Below are positions 6,219 through 11,201 of a DNA stretch of 11,201 nt, piece by piece; position 1 is the first letter of the stretch; each line of letters begins with the position of its first letter. The translations under genes were made by a program, and so were the position numbers. The stretch is taken from NCBI GenBank assembly GCA_015494335.1, contig WGBK01000051.1, positions 1-11,201 on the forward strand, read 5' to 3'. The notes beneath the pieces are model-generated. The model did no database searches. It saw nothing but the letters and a program-made list of their open reading frames with translations, and was not told the origin of the DNA. Source of the stretch: Gammaproteobacteria bacterium. Its GTDB lineage: Bacteria; Pseudomonadota; Gammaproteobacteria; GCA-001735895.

Positions 6219-8522
6219 TCAGAAAGGCGCGCCGAGGGAAAACTGGAAGTTCTTGGTTTTATCGTTGGACTCGTCATCGATCGGCCAGGCATAGCTCAAC
6301 TCGATCGGACCCACCGCGGTAAACCACTTGGCGGATATGCCCACCGATGACCGCAATGCATCCGTGTCATAGGCATCGGTATCGGAGAACACACTGCCGG
6401 TGTCCAAGTATACCCCAAGGCGGAAGGTATCCGCACCACCAAACGCATCCATCTGGAACAGGAACTCGGAGTTGGTAATCAGCTGCAGATTGCCACCGTA
6501 GGGGTCGCCGCGCGAATCCAGGGGCCCGAGGCTGTTGGGCTCGTATCCCCGTACGCTGCGCACACCGCCAGCTCGATATTTCTCGAAGAACGGCAGATCG
6601 GTGGTATCGCCATAGGCCTTGCCGTAGCCGATCCGCCCCTTGAAGGAGAAGGTGACGGTGTCGCTTACCGGGAACAGGGACTGGTGGCGGAACAGCAGCT
6701 TGTAGTAGTCCAGATCGCCGGTGAAAACCTCCATGCTGATGCTGTTGAGCGCGCCCCGTTCGGGGAAAATCAACCGGTTGCGGCTGTCCTTGCTGAAGCC
6801 AAGGCTGGCAAACAGGCCGTCATAGGTATCGCCACTGGGCGTATCGCCCGGACTGTAGTCCTCGTTGTTGTCGATGACGAAATTGAAAACCTCGGTGGAA
6901 CTGAATGGCGAAATCAGTACATCGTTTCGCATCAGACCCAGTGAGAAGTTGATCTGGTTGAACTCGGACAAAGGCACACCGAAACCGACCGACAGGCGGG
7001 TGCGATCGATAAAATAGTTGGAGAAGTTTGCCTCGGCCGCATCGGTCTTGGAATAACTCAGACTCAGACTGCGGCTGATGCCATCCTGGGTCCAGTAGGG
7101 GTTGAGATAGCTGATCTCGTACTTTTCCTTGGCCCGCGTATTGTTGAAGGTAATGCCGATCCGGTTGCCCGTGCCAAAGACATTGTCATGGGTCAAGCCG
7201 AGGCTGAGAATCGCGCCCTGGGCCTCGGAATAGCCGGCGCTGATATTGAAGCTGCCCGAGAAGCGCTCGGTCACGCTGACCACGATATCCATCTGGTCGG
7301 AATCCGGCGCCACGCGCTCGAAGCGAGTCTTTACATCGGAGATGTACTTCAGGCGCTGCAGACGGATCTTGGAGCGCTCCAGACGACTGGCCGAATAGGG
7401 CGCGCCCTCGAATTGACGCATCTCCCGACGCAGCACATAGTCGCGGGTGCCGGTATTGCCCTCGAACAGGATACGGCGCACGGTCATCTTCTGCCCGGGG
7501 GTGATGAGGATGGTCAGTTCGACGGTTTTGTCCTCGTCATTGAGCTTGGGGATGGCATTGACATCGGCGAAGGCATAGCCCTCCTGCCCCAGCCGCTGCC
7601 CCATCAGCTTGGTGGTGAGCTGGATGCGCTTGCGCGAGAATACGTCTCCCTCGCGGATCAGCAACAGCGCCTTGAGCTGTTTTTCCGGAACCACCAGGTC
7701 GCCGGTCAGGTTGATCCTGCTGATATTGTAGGGTTCGCCCTCGTGGATATTGATCGTGATGTTGATTGCCTTGCGATCCGGCGTGATGGTGACCTGCTTG
7801 GACTCGATCTGGAACTTCACGTAACCGCGGTCGAGGTAGAATGACCGCAGGGCTTCGAGATCGCCGGAAAGCTTGACGCTGGAATACTTGTCGGAGGGGA
7901 ACCAGCCACTGTCGGAGGTCTCGAGCTTGAACAGATCGAGCAGCTCCTCCTCGCTGAAGGCCTGGTTGCCGACGATATTGATACTGCGGATGCGCGCCGG
8001 CGCGCCCTCGGAGATGTCGATACGCACCGCCACCCGGTCCTCATCGAGCTGTTCCGCCTCGGCTTCGATGCGCACCGAGTACTTGCCCAGGGAGTAATAG
8101 AGCTGCAGCAGTTCCTGTTGCAGCTTCTCCAGCAGCTTGGGATTATAGGTCTTGCCCTTGGTCATGCCGATCTGCTTCAGCGCATCCTTCATGCTTTCGG
8201 TCGTGACCTCCTTGTTGCCCTTGACGGTCACGCTGGCGATGGCCGGGCGTTCCCTGACATCGATGATCAGCGTGTTGCCCTTGCGCAGCAGACGGATCTG
8301 ATCGAAGAATCCGGTCTTGTAGAGTTCGGAAATGACCTTCGGCGACTGTTCCTCGTCGAAGCTTTCGCCCACCTTGAGCGGCAGATAGTTGAGCAGCGTG
8401 CCGATGGCGATCTTGCGGATGCCGTGGACCTCGATGTCCTCGACGGTGAAACGGTCGGCGCGGGCCTGCGGCGCGGACAACAGCAGGAGTACAAGGCAAT
8501 AGGGCAAAAGGTTGCGGAACAC
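6219..8522 (-). CDS. bamA: Outer membrane protein assembly factor BamA
   Basis: BamA is the essential Omp85 core of the BAM complex, which folds and inserts beta-barrel proteins into the outer membrane. The 767 residues comprise a signal peptide (about 1-22, cleavage after QARA, before DRFTVEDIEVHG), five POTRA domains (about 23-420; for example FTVEDIEVHGIRK, ASVTVKGNKEV, ARIRSINIVGNQAF, ISRINLTGDLVV, TVRRILFEGNTGT) and a 16-strand barrel to the end. The conserved loop-6 motif is VRGYE at 657-661, and the barrel ends in a beta-signal with terminal Phe (FSLGAPF). The start is GTG at 8520-8522, with GGAG (8531-8534) eight bases upstream inside the end of rseP. Five bases separate it from the rseP stop. 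In E. coli sigma-E controls this cluster; no sigma-E promoter is recognisable here. Confidence 0.98.
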   Translation of the reverse strand: MFRNLLPYCLVLLLLSAPQARADRFTVEDIEVHGIRKIAIGTLLNYLPLKVGESFDEEQSPKVISELYKTGFFDQIRLLRKGNTLIIDVRERPAIASVTVKGNKEVTTESMKDALKQIGMTKGKTYNPKLLEKLQQELLQLYYSLGKYSVRIEAEAEQLDEDRVAVRIDISEGAPARIRSINIVGNQAFSEEELLDLFKLETSDSGWFPSDKYSSVKLSGDLEALRSFYLDRGYVKFQIESKQVTITPDRKAINITINIHEGEPYNISRINLTGDLVVPEKQLKALLLIREGDVFSRKRIQLTTKLMGQRLGQEGYAFADVNAIPKLNDEDKTVELTILITPGQKMTVRRILFEGNTGTRDYVLRREMRQFEGAPYSASRLERSKIRLQRLKYISDVKTRFERVAPDSDQMDIVVSVTERFSGSFNISAGYSEAQGAILSLGLTHDNVFGTGNRIGITFNNTRAKEKYEISYLNPYWTQDGISRSLSLSYSKTDAAEANFSNYFIDRTRLSVGFGVPLSEFNQINFSLGLMRNDVLISPFSSTEVFNFVIDNNEDYSPGDTPSGDTYDGLFASLGFSKDSRNRLIFPERGALNSISMEVFTGDLDYYKLLFRHQSLFPVSDTVTFSFKGRIGYGKAYGDTTDLPFFEKYRAGGVRSVRGYEPNSLGPLDSRGDPYGGNLQLITNSEFLFQMDAFGGADTFRLGVYLDTGSVFSDTDAYDTDALRSSVGISAKWFTAVGPIELSYAWPIDDESNDKTKNFQFSLGAPF

Positions 8523-8527
8523 TCGGA

Positions 8528-9904
8528 CTACTCCAGTAAACGCAGGATATCGTTGTAAAAGGCGACAGACATTAACATCAGAAGCAGGGCCAGGCCAATC
8601 CGCTGCCCCATTTCCTCGAACTGTTCCGAGACTGGGCTGCCCTTGACGATCTCGATCAGGTAATAGAACAGGTGCCCGCCGTCGAGCATCGGAATCGGCA
8701 GCAGGTTGAGTACCCCGAGACTGATGCTGATCACGGCGAGAAAGGCGAAGAAGGGTTCGATGCCGATCTGCGCCGACATGCCGGCGTACTTGGCAATGGT
8801 GATCGGACCGGAGAGGTTCTTCAGGCTGGCTTCGCCAACCACCAGCTTGCCGAGCACCTTCAGCGTCAGCACCGACATGTTCCAGGTCTTGCGCACCGCC
8901 TCGGACAGGGCCTCCACCGGGCCGAAGCGTTGTGTCACCAGCATTTGCTGGCGGATTTCATCGGGGATCTCGACCACATTCTGCACCCCGATGAAACCGT
9001 AGGACTCGCCCGAATCATCGCTGCGCGTGCCCGGCGTGACGGTCAGATCCATCCTTTGCCCGTCCCGCTCCACGGTAACACGGATCGGCTGTCCGGGATG
9101 TGCGCGCACGTAATCGACCCACTGACGAACATCGGTCACCGGCTCCCCATCCATGGCGACAACACGATCGCCCGCCATGAATCCGGCGGCGGCCGCGGCC
9201 CCATCCGGAAGAACCTCGGCGATGGTCGGCGGAATCTGCGGACGCCACGGGCGAATGCCCAGCTGCTCGATCAGATCGGTTTTCTCGTCCTGCAGGAAAT
9301 TGAGCTGGGAGGTATTCAAAAGCACCTCGCGCAGCATCTGATCCCGGCCCATGACCTCGAGACGAATCTCCGGTTCGTCCACCGCCTCCTGCATCAATTC
9401 CATGCGGGCGCGCTCCCAGGTCGGGGTTTCCACGCCGTTGACGCGAACGATCTCGTCGCCCGGCCGCAGGCCGGCCTCGGCCGCGATGCTCGCCGGCGCC
9501 ACCTCGCCGATCACCGGCTTGATGCCCTGGACCCCGGCCATGAAGATGACCGCATAGGCCAGGATCGCAAACAGGAAATTGAAGGCCGGACCGGCCACGA
9601 CGATGGCAAAGCGTTTGGACACGGGCTGGCGATTGAAGGCGCGTGGCAACTCTTCCTCGGGCACCTCGCCTTCGCGTTCGTCGAGCATCTTGACATAGCC
9701 GCCGAGAGGAATGGCCGACAGGGAATACTCGATCTTTTCCGGCCCCGCCACCTTGGTCCAGATGGGCTTGCCGAAACCGACGGAGAAACGCAACACCTTG
9801 ACCCCAAGCTTGCGCGCAACCCAGAAATGACCGAATTCATGGACGATGATCAGCAACCCGAGGGCCACCACGAAGGCGCCAATACTGAACAGCACATCGA
9901 ACAT
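8528..9904 (-). CDS. rseP: Site-2 protease RseP (regulator of sigma-E)
   Basis: RseP is an inner-membrane zinc metalloprotease that makes the second cut in the anti-sigma factor RseA after DegS, releasing sigma-E when outer-membrane proteins misfold; it also clears signal-peptide remnants. The 458 residues (E. coli 450) contain the HExxH motif in TM1 (H22, E23, H26 in VHEFGHFWVARKLG), the LGGYVKM segment, a second membrane helix (about 98-124), two periplasmic PDZ domains (about 130-215 with GLRPGDEIVRVNG, and 222-310 with GFMAGDRVVAMDG), and the third zinc ligand D408 in NLLPIPMLDGGHL, with final helices to 458. All catalytic residues match E. coli H22, E23, H26 and D402. ATG at 9902-9904 shares one base with the dxr stop (TGATG), and GGAGG (9915-9919) lies 10 bases upstream. 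Placement before bamA ties stress sensing to outer-membrane assembly. Confidence 0.98.
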   Translation of the reverse strand: MFDVLFSIGAFVVALGLLIIVHEFGHFWVARKLGVKVLRFSVGFGKPIWTKVAGPEKIEYSLSAIPLGGYVKMLDEREGEVPEEELPRAFNRQPVSKRFAIVVAGPAFNFLFAILAYAVIFMAGVQGIKPVIGEVAPASIAAEAGLRPGDEIVRVNGVETPTWERARMELMQEAVDEPEIRLEVMGRDQMLREVLLNTSQLNFLQDEKTDLIEQLGIRPWRPQIPPTIAEVLPDGAAAAAGFMAGDRVVAMDGEPVTDVRQWVDYVRAHPGQPIRVTVERDGQRMDLTVTPGTRSDDSGESYGFIGVQNVVEIPDEIRQQMLVTQRFGPVEALSEAVRKTWNMSVLTLKVLGKLVVGEASLKNLSGPITIAKYAGMSAQIGIEPFFAFLAVISISLGVLNLLPIPMLDGGHLFYYLIEIVKGSPVSEQFEEMGQRIGLALLLMLMSVAFYNDILRLLE

Positions 9905-11079
9905 CAGGCAAGGTCCTCCGCGATGCGTCGGCGTACCCGTTCACGGGCCGCGCGGTCGTCGGCCAGTATCTGTTCCAGAGAATCGCCGGGGTGGGATTCG
10001 ATATGCTGCATGCAGTCTTCTATCAGTTGCGGTATGCGGGTAAAGGCGATACGCCCGTTGAGAAAGGCGTCCACCGCGATCTCGTTGGCCGCGTTGAGTA
10101 TGGCCGGCCGGGTTCCGCCCTCGGCAATGGCGGCCCGCGCCAAACGCAGGCAGGGGAAACGGTTTTCGTCGGCGGCCTCGAAGTTCAGTTGACTGACCGT
10201 CACCGGGTCCAATGGTTCCACCCCGCTCTCGATCCGGTCGGGATATCCGAGCGCATGGGCGATCGGCGTGCGCATGTCCGGGTTGCCCAGTTGCGCCAGC
10301 ACCGAGCCGTCGTTGTAGGCCACCATGGAATGGATGATGCTCTGGGGGTGCAGCAGGATTTCGATCTCCGATTCCGGCAGACCGAACAGCCAGCAGGCCT
10401 CGATCAGTTCCAGCCCCTTGTTCATCATGGTGGCCGAATCCACCGAGATCTTCGGCCCCATGCTCCAGTTGGGATGGGCGATGGCCTGTTCGGGGGTAAT
10501 CGCGTCGAAGCGATTCAGCGGCCATTCGCGGAACGGGCCGCCGGAGCCGGTGAGCCAGATGCGACTGACGCCCCGCTGCTTCAGTCCCCTGGTCTGGCCA
10601 TTGGGCAGGCACTGGAAAATGGCATTGTGTTCGCTGTCGATGGGCAGCAATTCGGCGCCGCTGTCGCGCACCGCATTCATGAACAGCTGCCCGGCCATCA
10701 CCAGGGCTTCCTTGTTGGCCAGCAACACGCGCTTGCCGGCACGCACCGCGGCCAGCGTCGGCATCAGGCCGACAGCGCCGACGATGGCGGCCATCACCGT
10801 GTCCACCTCGGGGTCCGCGGCAATATCGACCAGCGCCTGTTCGCCGCTGCGAATCTCGATATCCTCGCCGGCCAGGGCATCGGCGAGCCGGGCTGCGGCC
10901 TCGGAATCGGCCATCACCGCGATCCTCGGCCGATGCTTGCGGCAGATCTCCAGCATGCGATCGACACTGTGGTTGGCACTGACCGCCTGCAGGAGGAACC
11001 GCTCAGGGTGGCGGGCCAGCACGTCCAGCGTACTCTGGCCGATGGAGCCGGTGGCGCCAAGCAGACAGATCTTCTGCAT
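9904..11079 (-). CDS. dxr: 1-deoxy-D-xylulose 5-phosphate reductoisomerase
   Basis: Dxr (IspC) converts DXP to 2-C-methyl-D-erythritol 4-phosphate with NADPH and a divalent metal, the first committed step of the MEP isoprenoid pathway and the target of fosmidomycin. The 391 residues (E. coli 398) show the NADPH loop GATGSIGQSTL (8-18), GKRVLLANKEALV (115-127), the metal ligands D148 and E150 in LPIDSEHNAIFQ and E224 in MMNKGLELIEA, and the flexible-loop Trp W205 in HPNWSMGPKISVDS. The C-terminal helical domain is complete. ATG at 11077-11079 shares one base with the cdsA stop (TGATG), and GGAGG (11086-11090) lies six bases upstream. Isoprenoid precursors feed undecaprenyl phosphate, the envelope carrier lipid, which fits its place in an envelope operon. 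Confidence 0.98.
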   Translation of the reverse strand: MQKICLLGATGSIGQSTLDVLARHPERFLLQAVSANHSVDRMLEICRKHRPRIAVMADSEAAARLADALAGEDIEIRSGEQALVDIAADPEVDTVMAAIVGAVGLMPTLAAVRAGKRVLLANKEALVMAGQLFMNAVRDSGAELLPIDSEHNAIFQCLPNGQTRGLKQRGVSRIWLTGSGGPFREWPLNRFDAITPEQAIAHPNWSMGPKISVDSATMMNKGLELIEACWLFGLPESEIEILLHPQSIIHSMVAYNDGSVLAQLGNPDMRTPIAHALGYPDRIESGVEPLDPVTVSQLNFEAADENRFPCLRLARAAIAEGGTRPAILNAANEIAVDAFLNGRIAFTRIPQLIEDCMQHIESHPGDSLEQILADDRAARERVRRRIAEDLA

Positions 11080-11201
11080 CAGACGCCTCCAACCAGGAAC
11101 AGACCGGCGAGGAATACCGGCGTAGCGGCGATCAGCGAATCGATGCGATCGAGCACACCGCCGTGGCCCGGCAGCAGATGACTGCTGTCCTTGACCCCGG
11201 C
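11079..11201 (-). CDS. cdsA: Phosphatidate cytidylyltransferase CdsA, C-terminal end only
   Basis: Only the last 40 codons are in the window; the rest lies beyond the right edge. The frame carries the family signature seen as KDSSHLLPGHGGVLDRIDSL, including the conserved Asp residues that bind metal and CDP-lipid, followed by a last membrane helix (AATPVFLAGLFLVGGV). CdsA makes CDP-diacylglycerol from phosphatidate and CTP in the inner membrane, the branch point for phospholipid synthesis. Its stop codon shares one base with the dxr ATG, so the two are translationally coupled. Confidence 0.95.
   Translation of the reverse strand, partial: AGVKDSSHLLPGHGGVLDRIDSLIAATPVFLAGLFLVGGV

Noticed and set aside
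8672..10192. 506-codon plus-strand open frame opposite rseP and dxr
   Set aside because: It lies antisense to two conserved genes with intact catalytic motifs, is rich in His, Arg, Asp and Gly as expected of a reverse frame of GC-rich coding DNA, and has no recognisable domain.
9991..11181. 396-codon plus-strand open frame opposite dxr and cdsA
   Set aside because: Same reasoning: complement of conserved coding sequence, low-complexity composition and no motif.

Overview
The window reads as a GC-rich gammaproteobacterial chromosome. The gene order cdsA-dxr-rseP-bamA-skp-lpxD-fabZ-lpxA resembles the order I know from Pseudomonas-type and related gammaproteobacteria; in E. coli, dxr lies further upstream, before the undecaprenyl diphosphate synthase gene. 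I cannot name a genus. There are no RNA genes, insertion sequences, CRISPR arrays, attachment sites or other signs of mobile DNA.

Layout from the right edge leftwards, all on the minus strand: the last 40 codons of cdsA (phospholipid synthesis), dxr (isoprenoid precursor), rseP (site-2 protease of the sigma-E stress response), bamA (outer-membrane protein insertase), skp (periplasmic chaperone), then lpxD, fabZ and lpxA (lipid A and fatty acid synthesis). After lpxA, where lpxB is usually found, come two tRNA-modification genes, tsaB (t6A) and truD (tRNA pseudouridine 13). These ten genes (positions about 1567-11201) overlap or are separated by at most 42 bases, so they look like one long operon. 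A weak terminator-like hairpin follows truD. The operon links membrane lipid supply, outer-membrane protein assembly and envelope stress sensing, with the tRNA genes joined at the end.

The left part is different. A plus-strand gene (990-1553) encodes a small lipoprotein of unknown family and converges on truD. Divergent from it, on the minus strand (1-831, cut by the window edge), is a soluble protein with a PDC/Cache-like sensor domain. The 158 bases between them must hold both promoters, but I cannot recognise either.

The most unusual observation concerns start codons. Six of the seven genes from bamA to truD appear to start with GTG, TTG or CTG. The four successive junctions lpxD/fabZ, fabZ/lpxA, lpxA/tsaB and tsaB/truD can all be read as NTGA overlaps (ATGA, GTGA, CTGA, TTGA). 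Otherwise the operon genes are complete and carry the expected catalytic residues. I do not see a clear new multi-gene system; the two left-hand genes are the only uncharacterised ones.
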